Part shown: positions 31,778 through 42,215 of the stretch, piece by piece | How the letters are laid out: each line of letters begins with the position of its first letter | Numbering within the stretch: the first letter of the stretch is position 1 | Assembly (NCBI GenBank): GCA_963575745.1 | Contig: CAUYUJ010006569.1 | Coordinates: 17,001-81,000, forward strand | Origin: Prorocentrum cordatum | Taxonomy: Eukaryota; Sar; Dinophyceae; Prorocentrales; Prorocentraceae | Length of the DNA: 64,000 nt | Reading direction: 5' to 3' | Program-made: the position numbers and the translations under genes | The notes under the pieces: model-generated | Databases searched by the model: none | What the model was told of the DNA's origin: nothing | The model's input: the letters and a program-made list of their open reading frames with translations, nothing else

Positions 31778-33115
31778 AGGACCCAACCATGTGCAGTTGC
31801 GAGTATCGCATTGTGGGTACCGTTTTCGGTGAAGCTCCTATGGGGCCACGAAACTTGTGAGGGGTGCGCCGACATTGGTGGCGCGGACGCATGTGGACAC
31901 CGCCACTGGGGCCTTCGGTGTAGCTTCCCATGGGGCCACGAAGCGCTGCCCTGGGCGAGGGGGACGCATGCGAACTGCGCCATTGGGACCTTCGCTGGAG
32001 TTCCTTATGGAGCCACGAAGCGCTGTCATGGGTGGGGGAGACGCATGCGAACTGCGCCTCTGGCGCCTTCGGTGGAGCTCCCTATGGGGCCACGAAGCGC
32101 TGTCCTGGGTGTGGGGGAGACGCATGCGAAAACCCCGATTGAGGCCGTCGGTGGAGCTCCCGATGGGGCCACGAAGCGCTCTCCTGGGTAGGAAAGACGC
32201 GTGCGAACACCCCCACAGGGGCCTTCGGTGGAGCTCCCTATCGGGCTACGAAACGCTGCCCCGGGTGGGGGAACCGCATGCGGGCACCCCCACTGGGGCC
32301 TCGGTGGATCTCCGTATGGGGCCACGAAGCGCTGCTCTGGGCACGGGAAACCGCATGCGGGCACCCCCGCTGGGGCCTTCGGTGGAGGCCCCCATGGGAC
32401 TACGAAGCGCTGCCCTGGGTGTGGGAACCGCATGCGGGCACCCCCACTGGGGCCTACGGTGGAACTCCCTATGGGGCCACGAAGCGCTGCCCTGGGCACG
32501 GTGAGGCGCATGCGGGCACCCCCACTGGGGCCTTCGGTGGAGCTACGCATGGAGCTACGAAGCGCTGCCCTGGGTGGGAGAACCGCATGCGGGCACCCCC
32601 ACTGGGGCTTTCGGTGGAGCTCACTAACGCTGCCCTGGGTGGGGGAACCGCATGCGGGCACCGCCACTGGGGCCTTCGGTGGAGCTCCCTATGCGGCTAC
32701 GAAACATTGCCCTGTGTGGGGGGAAACCGCATGCGGGCACCCCCGCTGGGGCCGTCGGTGGAGCTCCCTATGGGGCTACGAAGCGCTGCCCTGGGTGGGG
32801 GAACCGCATGCAGGCCCCCCCACTGGGGCCTTCGGTGGAGCTCCCTATTGGGCTACGAAGCGCTGCCCCGGGTGGGGGAACCGCATGCGGGCACCCCCAC
32901 TGGGGCCTTCGGTGGAGCTCCCTATGTGACTACGAAACGCTGCCCTGGGTGGGGGAAACGCATGCGGGCACCCCCACTGGAGCCTTCGGTGGAGCTCCCT
33001 ATGGGGCCACGAAGCGCTGCCCTGGGTAAAGGGGACCGCATGCGGGCACCCCCACTGGGGCCTACGGTGGAGCTCCCTATGGGGCTACGAGGCGCTGCCC
33101 TGGGTGGGTGAAACG
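31778..33115. repeat. Tandem array S, copy 1 (about 77-bp units)
   Basis: About seventeen units share GGGGGAACCGCATGCGGGCA, CCCCCACTGGGGCCTTCGG, TGGAGCTCCCTATGGGGC and TACGAAGCGCTGCCCTGGG. Early units differ slightly (GACGCATGCGAACTGCGCC). Each unit holds palindromic pieces (CCGCATGCGG). The long open frames are repeat translation. Confidence 0.93.
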
Positions 33116-33262
33116 CAAGGAAGAGGGGGGGGGGCGGGAGGAGGAGGGGGAGGAGGCGGAGGAGGAAGGAGGAGGAAGGTGGGACGCGGGGCGCTGTTTC
33201 TTCAAAACGAGGACCCAACACCACAGAACGGTTGGGAAAAATCATCATGGAAATTTGTTTGC
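33116..33262 (+). repeat. GGA-rich tract plus module M, copy 1
   Basis: After a GGAGG-rich stretch, GGGACGCGGGGCGCTGT, TTCAAAACGAGGACCCAACA, CCACAGAACGGTTGGGAAAA occupies 33179-33242. The same module occurs at 38589-38654 and 42148-42208, always on the plus strand and always after a GGA-rich tract. Confidence 0.82.
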
Positions 33263-33264
33263 CG

Positions 33265-33360
33265 ATTTCAAGCTTTGGAGGCCCTCGCCGGGCCCTGGGG
33301 CCGTCAAAAGACGACTCTGGAGGCAAAACCGGTCTCAAGGAATGGGTCGGGATTTCCAGG
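33265..33360 (-). repeat. Short dispersed repeat D1, copy 3
   Basis: Read on the minus strand it gives CCGACCCATTCC, GACCGGTTTTGCCTCCAGA, GTCGTCTTTTGACGGCCCC, AGGGCCCGGCGAGGGCCTCC, nearly the same as copy 2. Confidence 0.8.
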
Positions 33361-33387
33361 GGCCGCGCGTGGAACTAGCCTGGCGAA

Positions 33388-34295
33388 AGACCCAACCATG
33401 TGCAGTTGCGAGTACCGCATTGTGGGTACCGGTTTCGGTGAAGCTCCTATGGGGCCACGAAACTTGTGAGGTGCGCCGAAATCGGTGGCGCGGACGCATG
33501 TGAACACCGCCACTGGGGCCTTCGGTGTAGCTCCCTATGGGGCCACGAAACGCTGCCCTGGGCGAGGGGGGCGCATGCGAACTGCGCCATTGGGACCTTC
33601 GCTGGAGCTCCTTATGGGGCCACGAAGCGCTGTCATGGGCGGGGGGGACGCATGCGAACTGCGCCTCTGGTGCCTTCGGTGGAGCTCCCTGTGGGACCGC
33701 GAAGCGCTGTCCTGGGTGGGGGAGACGCATGCGAACACCCCGATTAAGGCCTTCGGTTGAGCTCCCTATGGGGCCACGAAGCGCTGTCCTGGGTAGGGGG
33801 GACGCATGCGAACACCCCCACAGGGGCCTTCGGTGGAACTCCCTATCGGGCTACGAAACGCTGCCCCGGGTGGGGGAACCGCATGCGGGCACCCCCACTG
33901 GGGCCTCGGTGGATCTCCGTATGGGGCCACGAAGCGCTGCTCTGGGCACGGGAAACCGCATGCGGGCACCCCCGCTGGGGCCTTCGGTGGAGGCCCCCAT
34001 GGGACTACGAAGCGCTGCCCTGGGGTGGGAACCGCATGCGGGCACCCCCACTGGGGCCTTCGGTGGAGCTCCGCATGGGGCCACCGACGAAGCGCTGCCC
34101 TGGGTGGGGGAACCTCATGCGGGCACCCCCCCCGGGCCTTCGGTGGAGCTCCATATGGGGCTACGAAGCGCTGCCCTGGGGTGGGAACCGCATGCGGGCA
34201 TCCCCCACTGGGGCCTTCGGTGGAGCTCCCTATGGGGCAACGAAACGCTGCCCTGGGTGGGGGAACCGCACGCGGGCACCCCAACTGAGGGGAGG
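33388..34295. repeat. Tandem array S, copy 2, a near-identical duplication of the start of copy 1
   Basis: From GACCCAACCATGTGCAGTTG onward, 33388-34020 follows 31778-32400 unit by unit with only scattered differences. The two arrays therefore arose by a recent segmental duplication at about 1.6-kb spacing. It ends with about four further units. Confidence 0.92.
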
Positions 34296-34844
34296 GAGGA
34301 GCGGGAGGAGGAAGGGGAGGACGCGCACGACCACGAAGGGAGTGACCTAATTCGCAGAAGGGACAGGCGGGCTAGACGGGGAAGGCGGGGTCCTCCTCCT
34401 CCAGGCCCTCGCCCCGTCGCCGCCTGTCCACGAGCTCCGCGCCGGGCATCTCGAGCTCGGAGCGCGCGAGGCCGACCAGCTCCAAAACTCGCTGAAGGTC
34501 GGCCGCTGGCCCCTCGCGGCGAAAAGGATGGCCCCCCCGAGACTGTTTCGGGGGCCCCTGGAGGCCTCTGCTCCAGGCCGCGAAAACAGGAGGTCCATTC
34601 TAGCCGAACCTCTTGGGTCGGGGCACCAATATACGCCAGCGTGAAACCCCTTGGATTCTGATGGCCAGGATACAAACCATCACGAAATTTGTCCAGATTT
34701 AACAAGCGACCCGACGACGAAGGTCGACAAACCGAACGAACGCCACCTCTCTCCGTGCTGGCGTGGGAAACAGCACCACAAGAGGTGCAGCACAGTAGTG
34801 AATCATGAAACGTGTTCCTATCCGACTCATAAACATCCCCCTGC
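34296..34844. other. 3' flank of the third retroelement; no gene recognised
   Basis: The minus strand has degenerate frames following the RNase H ORF but no identifiable domain. A short GA-rich stretch at 34290-34345 borders array S. Confidence 0.4.
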
Positions 34845-35750
34845 TCAAGAGCGCGCCCGTTTTGGACCCGCGCTCCAGGGGCCGGGGGAGGGGGGGATCT
34901 CAGGAGGCTGCTCGCTGTCAGGGTTCCCAAGGGCCTCCTGAGGCCCGCCTCCCCGCCCAGAGGCCCCTGGACCACCGGGCGCCTCCGAGGGGGTCCCTGG
35001 CGCTCCAGGAAGGGACAACCCAGGGATAACGTCGAGCAGGACGTAGCTTAGCCATTCCAGCTTCACGCGATCGCTTAAACGCAGATCTCTGCACTCAGCC
35101 TGCTGGCTAGCGCAGTAAACGCCCACACGTCGCTCAAACTCAGCATAACCAGTGAGCAGCTGTCTGTCTGCCGCCGCAATTCGGAATGGCTCAGCCCCCT
35201 CCTTGGCGAGCTTGTCCGCTTCCGAGTTCCCAAGCCGCTGCATCTCCGTGATCTCGCGCACATCCACCATCGAGGTGTGGGAAGGGATCTTATGAACACC
35301 AATTCCTTCTAAACGGTCCCCTATCTCAGCCCACCAGTGGGCCCGCGCAGAATTCGAACTCGAGGCCCCCGTGAGGTTTCGGAGGCGCCCGACTGTGGCA
35401 GCGCAGTCCACATAGAGCGAGACATTGGAGGAGAGGACCGATCGGCGAGAGAGCATCAGCACCGCAAAATCTTCACCGTCGCGCGCCTGTTGTTCAGGCG
35501 CTTCCCCGAACGGCACAACACCGAACAAGGCGGCCAAGGTTCTGCCTTGGCTGTCGAGCACCACAGCTGCCCACCCCGCGGCCCCTAGGCCTGTGAGCCC
35601 CCCCTCGAATCTCGGCCCGTCCGCGAAAATGCGCGCCCCTCGGGAATGAACAGGGGGCCGTCCTGAGGCCGCTGGAAGCGACGCGTGCGCGGATTCAGCG
35701 GGTCGCGAGGGGGTCGCTCCACCCAGGCCGCAGGGTTGGGGAACAGACAT
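34845..35750 (-). CDS. RNase H domain, 3' end of the third retroelement
   Basis: The frame has 301 codons. The RNase H core shows RIFADGPRF (Asp), ARDGEDFAVL (Glu), SLYVDCAATV (Asp), HKIPSHTS (His) and NSEADKLAKEG (last Asp), i.e. the complete catalytic set in the usual order over about 150 residues. A Pro/Gly-rich tail follows. Here RNase H lies after the RT, the usual LINE order, unlike the left-hand element. The upstream zinc-binding frame joins it through a one-base frameshift at about 35630, so the first 40 or so residues of this frame are probably not native. Confidence 0.85.
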   Translation of the reverse strand: MSVPQPCGLGGATPSRPAESAHASLPAASGRPPVHSRGARIFADGPRFEGGLTGLGAAGWAAVVLDSQGRTLAALFGVVPFGEAPEQQARDGEDFAVLMLSRRSVLSSNVSLYVDCAATVGRLRNLTGASSSNSARAHWWAEIGDRLEGIGVHKIPSHTSMVDVREITEMQRLGNSEADKLAKEGAEPFRIAAADRQLLTGYAEFERRVGVYCASQQAECRDLRLSDRVKLEWLSYVLLDVIPGLSLPGAPGTPSEAPGGPGASGRGGGPQEALGNPDSEQPPEIPPSPGPWSAGPKRARS

Positions 35751-36085
35751 CTAATGAAGAGCTCTCCAGCTGGAGTCGGGGGATGGCCAACCTTCCGAGC
35801 AGCCCTGGCAACCAAAGGATCCAGGTTCTCACGTCGCCACGGTTCGAACGCAATGCATCGGAAACGACGATGGCACAAAGTGCCACGGCCATCTCTGCAC
35901 AGCTGACATTCACAGGTGGCCTCTGGACTGTGTTCAAACATTCTGTGCTGGCACCAATGCACATTCGCCGCGAGTGCCGAAAGCGCGGCCTTGTGCGATT
36001 TCGCCCACACCTCGGACCCCTTTCCGCCCCAGAAGCTGGTGAATGGGCTGCCAAAAAACGGGCCCACTCCACAGGCCAAGATCAA
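35585..36085 (-). CDS. Zinc-binding segment between RT and RNase H, third retroelement
   Basis: The frame has 166 codons with CQLC, then CHRRFRC, giving C-x2-C-x8-H-x4-C, a pattern like the zinc-binding motif (zf-RVT type) found downstream of RT in LINE-like proteins. It is followed by a basic/proline segment (DPLNPRTRRFQ) leading to RNase H. The frame is the same as that of the RT. Confidence 0.65.
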   Translation of the reverse strand: MILACGVGPFFGSPFTSFWGGKGSEVWAKSHKAALSALAANVHWCQHRMFEHSPEATCECQLCRDGRGTLCHRRFRCIAFEPWRRENLDPLVARAARKVGHPPTPAGELFIRCLFPNPAAWVERPPRDPLNPRTRRFQRPQDGPLFIPEGRAFSRTGRDSRGGSQA

Positions 36086-36757
36086 ACTGCTTTAGCTGTT
36101 CCTCTCTCTCGATGGCCCTAACGGCCGAGCCACGCAGGAGGTGCGAGAAGAACTTGGGCGAGAAGCAACCTATAGACCACTCTCTCTGGAGGTCATCAAC
36201 AAGGGCCATCTTCGACAACCCGAAAGACCATCGGACCCGAGAAAGCTGCAGGAAAAGCGCGGCAACGGGCTGACGAACCTAGCTCCATGGGGCCTGGCCC
36301 TTCTGAACAGCGAGAGCGCCCTGGACACCGGACTCTAACGCAGCTTTCGAGATGGACTTGGCCCACCAACCTCCAGCGAATTCCTTTGCAGCCGACGCCG
36401 CCGAAAACCAAAAGCGGGCCCCTGCCTGAGCCAGGGTCGGGAGGGGGGGGGGAACCTGAACCCCAGGGGCGCCCCGGGAAGGATAGGCCCCCAGGATCGC
36501 GCGGCCTGGAGCCGAAGCTCGTGGAGGGTGGTCGGCGGGATCCCCAACATCTGGGATCCCCAAGTTGCTTTAGCCAGCGGTCCAACTCGACAGACACGAC
36601 TATGTTTCTCACTCTGCCCAAACTGGCGCAGGGCTGCTCCAGTGCTGCGGGCGGCCGCAAGCCTCGACGACTGCGCGCCGACTCTCCGAGCACTGCCGTC
36701 CAGCGCGTCGCCGCCGAGGTCGCGGTGGGAGATGGCCAGCTTGTCGTCTGCGAGCTT
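36086..36757 (-). pseudogene. RT thumb/connection region, frame-shifted, third retroelement
   Basis: Short frames (36550-36335, 36563-36279, 36693-36196) each carry protein-like pieces such as MLGIPPTTLHELRLQAARSW. None spans the interval, so at least two indels or stops separate RT and zinc-binding parts. Confidence 0.5.
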
Positions 36758-37774
36758 TCACCTTGGATCCTGTGCCAGCTCAGGCAGATGGCTGCGGTCA
36801 GACATCATAAACTTGGTCTTGTCCCAATTGATAGGCAACTTCCTCGACTCCAACTCTGATGTGACAATCTCGAAGCTGGCAATAGTATTCGCAATAACTG
36901 TCTTGGGGCCACCGATGGTGTGCGTCGTCAAATCATCCACCACGTTCAGCGCTCGGCATGGTGGAGTCTCCTCTGCCAATCTCTCGAGAAGGCACAGCGC
37001 CATCAGCTTCGACACTCCGGTTGCTGCGCTACAGCCTGCGACGACCGTACCATTTGGATGGCTGACTCTGCTAGTTCCCCCCGTCCACCTGGCTCTTCTC
37101 GGCGCGCGGTACAAGCAGCGCAACGCCTTGAGCAAGGCTCCGTCGAAGCTGTAGTGCTCCGCTGCTTCTCGCAGCTGCCGATGGCTAACGTTCTCGAAGA
37201 ACTTGCGGGTGTCGTAATGCGCCGTGATGGCCGACAGCCGTTTCCGTCTGGCGTGGCACGCCAACATGTTATGTAGGTATGCCGCCTTGCCACAACTGGT
37301 CGCCGCATTCTTTCCCCAGAAGAACTGGGCATCAGCAGACGCTTCCCAACTCTTGACATACTGCCTTCTGCATCGGCTCCATATCCGTGCCCAGAAACAG
37401 AGTAAGCCTATGGGCCTGGTCCCACCATCTGGCTTTGGAAGGAAAACATTGATCGTAACCCACATACGTTCACATTGTGGTTCGCGTTTACAACACGTGA
37501 GAATCTCCTGCAGCCTCCTCACACATGCACCATCCAGGAACCGAACGAGCCTCATGTGGAAATTGCCCCAGCCAGCTCCTGTGGAGGGTCCGAAGGAACG
37601 GCACACTTGCACGATCTGGTCCTCCGCAATGGGGTCGAGCTTCCAAGGATAACTCCAGTCCGATGGCGCCGCCTCTTGGACCCTGTCATCCGAGAACCAC
37701 AGCTCTTCCCATTCCTCAAGCACCGCAGTGATTGCTGCAGCTCCCACCAACCCATGAGGCTGACCCTTGGACAA
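36758..37774 (-). CDS. Reverse transcriptase palm, third retroelement
   Basis: The frame has 338 codons. RT motifs in order are: NVFLPKPDGGTRPIGLL (motif 1-2), ITAHYDTRKFFENVSH (motif A; the Asp is present), VAGCSAATGVSKLMAL (motif B-like), ALNVVDDLTTHTIGG (motif C, Val-Asp-Asp) and INWDKTKFM (motif D). The Asp-Asp pair is intact. Valine before it is unusual for LINEs (Ala or Phe more common) but occurs in some RT lineages. With RNase H and zinc-binding parts downstream this is a non-LTR-type pol. Confidence 0.87.
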   Translation of the reverse strand: MSKGQPHGLVGAAAITAVLEEWEELWFSDDRVQEAAPSDWSYPWKLDPIAEDQIVQVCRSFGPSTGAGWGNFHMRLVRFLDGACVRRLQEILTCCKREPQCERMWVTINVFLPKPDGGTRPIGLLCFWARIWSRCRRQYVKSWEASADAQFFWGKNAATSCGKAAYLHNMLACHARRKRLSAITAHYDTRKFFENVSHRQLREAAEHYSFDGALLKALRCLYRAPRRARWTGGTSRVSHPNGTVVAGCSAATGVSKLMALCLLERLAEETPPCRALNVVDDLTTHTIGGPKTVIANTIASFEIVTSELESRKLPINWDKTKFMMSDRSHLPELAQDPR

Positions 37775-38540
37775 GGTGGGCGTTTCCTCTAGACGCTTGG
37801 GCCGAGCAATCGCATGCGCCAGCTTCCCAGAACCTTCTGCTGCAGATTCGCCAAACTCACGCCAAGCTTTGCTCCTGGCCTGGGAATCCTGGCGCCTACG
37901 TTATTCTACCTCCTCCATTAGGACAGTTCGAAACCAGGCTGACTGCTGGCCTCCTCGCTTTGCCAGGGCAACCCACTTCTGGACATCCTTCGCCTTCAGG
38001 GAGGGTGAGTCCGAGATGGCCTCAGGGAGCTCCAGGGCTAGCAGCTGTCTCTCGCACCTCTCAGAGTGCTCGGGTCGGCTTGCTTTCGAACCCGAAGGAG
38101 CTGAGGACGCCACACAGAGGGCATCCCAGAGCCTGAGCGCGCTCAACCACGACCTGGTGTCCGACTCGTCGTGGCGCTCGTGGATGGACTTGGCGCAGTC
38201 CACCAGTCGCTTCTGCTTCAGCACAAACCCCTTTCTCCCTGCCAATGTACATCCTCCTGTCCGAGAGCGGTATCTCGAACAACTGTACCAGGTACTTCTC
38301 GGCGGCCTTGAACCACATCGCTGCGGCGTCCTCCACTGAGTCGAAGGGGGCATCCAGCTGCCACTCCTCCAGCACCTGCACCGAGGAAGGCGCGCCCACT
38401 TGAGTGAGGTCCACCGCTTTGGCACCATTGGTCTTCTCCCAGGCTTTCCGCTTCGCCTCTTGCTCCGCCAATGGGAAGGCCCTCGGCGGCGCCTCCACCC
38501 AGACGAAGGGCTCATCTCTCAAGCCGTCAAGCTTGATCTC
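37775..38540 (-). pseudogene. N-terminal linker of the third retroelement, 5' truncated
   Basis: Frames 38663-38061 and 38515-37901 together give FKAAEKYLVQLFEIPLSDRR, then LVDCAKSIHERHDESDTR and DVQKWVALAKRGGQQ, ending at a stop at 37901. Sequence just after the stop (KAWREFGE..., EETPTL) still leads into the RT frame. No endonuclease is present: at about 38550 the element meets a GGA-rich tract and module M, which looks like a 5' truncation, common in LINE insertions. Confidence 0.55.
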
Positions 38541-38549
38541 CACATAGCA

Positions 38550-38660
38550 GTGAGGCGAAATGGGCGAGGAGGAGGAAGGAGGAGGAAGGTGGGACGCGGG
38601 GCGCTGTCTCTTCAAAACAAGGACCCAACACCACAGGATGGTTGGGAAAAAACAATAATT
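38550..38660 (+). repeat. GGA-rich tract plus module M, copy 2
   Basis: GGGACGCGGGGCGCTGT, CTTCAAAACAAGGACCCAAC and CACAGGATGGTTGGGAAAA at 38589-38654. Confidence 0.82.
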
Positions 38661-38714
38661 CACATGTCTGGGGAGAAGGACTCAGACATGCCCGCTTCGA
38701 GAAACATCTCGAAG

Positions 38715-39080
38715 GGCGTTGGTAAGGCTTCGGGGTCCCAGACAGCCCCCCCAGGTAGTCCCCTGGCCTCAACAGGCCCCCCGAACAGTCTCAGCTGGCC
38801 TCAGCAGGCCACTCGGGTAGTCCAAGCTGGCCTCAACAGACCCTCCGAGTAGCCCAGGGCAGTCTCAACACCCTGGCGCCACCTCTGGCGGTGCCCCTGG
38901 GGCGCTCCGCGCCCCAAGGTTAGGGTGTTGAGAACGCCCCCGGCTACTCGGGGGGCCTGTTGAGGCCCGCTTAGGCTACTCGGTGGGCATGCTTTGAAGC
39001 CAATTAGAACTGCCTGGAGGAGCCTGTTGAGGCCAGCCGGGACTACCTCGGGTGGCTGTCCGCGCGTAACCCGGAGCCTC
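38715..39080. repeat. Dispersed repeat G, copy 2
   Basis: Aligns block by block with 23720-24135, same orientation. Internal CTGGCCTCAACAG units are shared. Confidence 0.8.
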
Positions 39081-39107
39081 ACCAATCGGCGCTTTTTGAC
39101 AATGTTC

Positions 39108-39195
39108 GGCCTCTGAGGGCCCTCCCCGCGCTCTGGGACCGTCAAAGCACGACCCGGGATGAGAAGCCGGCCTTGGGGAAAGGGTCGGGACTTCG
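39108..39195 (-). repeat. Short dispersed repeat D1, copy 4
   Basis: On the minus strand it gives CCCGACCCTTTCCCCAAGG, CCGGCTTCTCATCCCGGGTC, TTTGACGGTCCCAGAG and GAGGGCCCTCAGAGGCCGAA. Confidence 0.78.
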
Positions 39196-39237
39196 GGGGA
39201 CCCCGTGTAAGACAGTGGAAGTCTGGGGGAAGAGAAA

Positions 39238-39300
39238 AGGAGGAGGAGGAGGAGGAGGAGGAGGAGGAGGAGGAGGAGGAGGAGGAGGCTTCTCGAGGAG
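39238..39300. repeat. GGA tract
   Basis: (GGA)n, about 50 bases. Confidence 0.9.
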
Positions 39301-39622
39301 GAGGAGGCGGAGGAGCGCCAGAGGCGCCGCCAGGGAGGTCTAGCGCAGATATGATAAACCTGCGCGGGATTCCGAGAGTTTATGCTTACATGTTCTGCCC
39401 CTCGAGAAGATCACTGAACCAGACACCTGCTGGTCGGAAGGCGTGGAACTCGGAGCGTCGGGGCGTGGTCGCCGAGAGGAAGCGCCCGCTCGGCGGCTCG
39501 GGCGCCCCACGGCGGCCGAGGCGACACGCTGTGCCCTGCAGGCGGAGAGCGTGCCGCTCCGCTCCGCGGGGCGGGAGGCTCGGCAAGGCTCGGGGCTGGG
39601 CGTCGCTTCGTGGGGCGATGCA

Positions 39623-39623
<1 letters not shown>

Positions 39624-39655
<32 letters not shown>

Positions 39656-39787
39656 AGAGGCGTGCACACCTCGGGGCCCCAAAGGCACCCTTTGGGGGCC
39701 CTCAGGGGCACCTTTTGTGGCCCTGGGCGGCCCTTTTCTGCAGCACGCGCTGCCGCCCCCCTATGGATCTCCCCCCCCCCCCCCCCC
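39624..39787. repeat. G31 run and C17 run in inverted arrangement
   Basis: A run of 31 G at 39624-39654 and a run of 17 C at 39771-39787, 116 bases apart. The G run could form quadruplexes, and the two could pair as a hairpin. Confidence 0.9.
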
Positions 39788-39927
39788 TTACGCGACACCC
39801 GACGGGACGTTGAGGCGTTGGGACCGGGCAGTGGATAGCGCGTCGGTCACCGAAGCGTGGCGGGCCAGAGCCGGTGGAGCGACACGCTTTCCAAAAGTTC
39901 CCGACCGCAGGTGCTGACGCGCACAGA

Positions 39928-40505
39928 GGAGGAGGAGGAGGAGGAGGAGGAGGAGGAGGAGGAGGAGGAGGAGGAGAGGAAGGAGGGAGAGGAGGAGGAG
40001 GAGGAGGCGGAGGAGGAGGAGGAGGAGGAGGAGGGGGGCGTGGCGAGGCGAGCGGCCTCTTCTGAGAAGTTGAGGCTTCTAAGAAGGCGGGTGGCTCCGT
40101 AGCAGCCCCCCCGGCTGCTGAGAAGCCTCCCCAGAGGCCCCCAGCCTCTGCTGAGAGGGCCCCTTCCTTGTAGGAGCTCCCCCGCCTTCTTCGAAGGCCG
40201 CCTCCCTTGCGTCCCCGCCCCCCTTGCGCGCACCGCCAACTACCCAAAACTCCAACGTCGCGATTTTGCATCAAAAAATGCCCAACCGCAGTCGCCGAGA
40301 GGGGCCTGCTCGGCAGCTCCCTCCTCCTCCTCCTCCTCATCCTCCTCCTCCTCCCTCCCTCCCTCCCTCCCTCCCTCCCTCCCTCCCTCCCGGCGGAAAG
40401 ACCCACGGGCGCCAGAGTTGGACCCCCTCCCCCTTCGCCAAGGGGACCCGTGGGGACCCAGGGGGGGCCTTGAGTTAAAAGCATGAGTTACGCCGACACA
40501 GCGAT

Positions 40506-40537
<32 letters not shown>

Positions 40538-41095
40538 AGGAGGAGGAGGAGAAGGAGGAAGAGGGAATTGGGGGGAGGCACAAGGCGCGCGCGGCAGCCC
40601 TCCCTCTCTCCCTCCCTCCCTTCTCCCTCCCTTCTCCCCCGTCCCTCGTCCCCCGTCCCCCGTCCCTCGTCCCCCGTCCCTCGCCCCCCGTCCCTCGTCC
40701 CCCGTCCCTCGTCCCCCGTCCCTCGTCCCTCGTCCCTCGTCCCTCCTCCCTCCTCCCCCGTCCCTCCTCCCTCGTCCCTCCTCCCTCGTCCCTCCTCCCC
40801 CGTCCCTCCTCCCTCCTCCCTCCTCCCTGCCCCCCTCGCGCCCGCCCCCGAGGGGAGGGGCCTGCTCGGCAGCTCCCGAGCCCAGCGGCGCCCGCAGCCG
40901 CAGCCTGGCCGCGGGCAGCAGCCACGCGGCGGCCGCCGCCAGGTGCGACAGCTCGTGGAGCAGGAGCGCCGCGGCGCGAGCGGCCCTCAGGGCCAGCTCG
41001 AACATCAGGGCCTCGAGCACCAGCTCTCCTCCTCCTCCTCCTCCTCCTTCTCCTCCTCCTCCTCCTCCTCCTCCTCCTCCTCCTCCTCCTCCTCC
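39928..41095. repeat. Alternating GGA and CCT tracts with CCCGTCCCTCGT minisatellite
   Basis: GGA at 39928-40032, CCT then CCCTCCCT at 40320-40390, GGA at 40509-40555, CCCGTCCCTCGTCC-type repeats at about 40600-40835, CCT at 41026-41095. Strand preference switches four times within 1.2 kb. Poly-Glu, poly-Arg and poly-Pro frames here are repeat translation. Confidence 0.9.
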
Positions 41096-41097
41096 GA

Positions 41098-42080
41098 CAT
41101 GGGTGCGGAACCGCATGCGGGCTGCGCCACTGGGACCTTCGGCGGAGCTCCCTATGGGGCCACGAAACGTGTGAGGGGTGTGCCAACATGGGTGCGGGAC
41201 CGCACGCAGGCTGCGACACCAGGACCTTCGGTGAAACGCCTTACAGGGCCACGTGTGTTGTGTGTGTGTGTGTGCCAACATGGGTGCGGGACCGCCTGCA
41301 GGATGCGCCAGTAGGACCTTCGCTGGAGCCCCCCATGTGGCCACGAAGCGTGTGAGGGGTGTGCCAGCATGGGTGCGGGACCGCATGCGGGCGGCACCAT
41401 TTGGGCCTTGGGCGGAGGGCCTTGGGCCACAAGAAATGAAAGGTGTGCCGAAATGGGTGCGGGACGCATGCGGGCGGCACCGGCACAATTTAGGCAATGG
41501 GTGGAACTCCCGATGGGGCTACGAAACGTGTGAGGGGTGTGCCGAAATAAATGGTGGGGACGCGTGCGGGGGACACCATTTGGGCCTTGGGTGGAGCTCC
41601 GTATGGGGCCACGAAACGTGTGAGGGGTGTACCCACATGGGTGGCGGGGACGCATGCGGGCAGCACCGTTTGGGCCTTGAGTGCCCCCCCCATGTGGCCA
41701 CGAAGCGTGTGAGGGTGTGCCGAAATGGATAGCAGGGGTCTTGTGGCGGGCACCATTGGGGTCTTGGGTGGAGCTCGCAGTTGGGCCACGAAACGTGTGA
41801 AGGTGTGTGCCGAAATGGGTGTGGGGCCACATGCGGGCGGCACCATTGGGCCTTGGGTGGGATTTCGTACGGGTCCACGAAACGTGTGAGTGTGTGCCGA
41901 CATGGGTGCGGGGCCGCATGCGGGCGGCACCATTTTGGCCTTGGGTGGAGCTCCGTATTGGGCCACGAAGCGTGCGAGGGATGTGCCGACATTGATGGCG
42001 GGGGCGTATGCAGGGGGCACCGGTTGGGCCTTGGGTAGGGTTCCCTCTGTGGCCATGAAGCGTGTGAGGGGTGTGCACAA
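41098..42080. repeat. Tandem array S, third locus (about 88-bp units)
   Basis: About eleven units share GGGTGCGGGACCGCATGCGGG, GGCACCATTTGGGCCTTGGG, TGGAGCTCC-TATGGGGCCA and CGAAACGTGTGAGGGGTGTG. The core TGGAGCTCCCTATGGGGCCA is common to the 31.8-34.3 kb arrays, but the CGTGTGAGGGGTGTGCC part appears there only in the first unit, so the first unit may be the ancestral type. Confidence 0.88.
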
Positions 42081-42099
42081 CTTTGCGAGGCGGATGTGT

Positions 42100-42215
42100 G
42101 TGTGGCGGCGTAGGAAGGAGGAGGGGGAAGGGGGCGAGGAGAAGGAGACGCGGGGAGCTGTCCCTCCAAAGCGATGACCCAACGCCACAGGATGGTTGGG
42201 GAAAAAACGATACAC
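42100..42215 (+). repeat. GGA-rich tract plus module M, copy 3
   Basis: GACGCGGGGAGCTGTCCCTC, CAAAGCGATGACCCAACGCC and ACAGGATGGTTGGGGAAAAA, following array S exactly as in copy 1. Confidence 0.78.

Noticed and set aside
31778-34295. Frames of 200-370 codons reading RMRAPPLGPSVELPMG repeats
   Set aside because: Translation of the 77-bp array. Units are not multiples of three, and the frame is open by composition.
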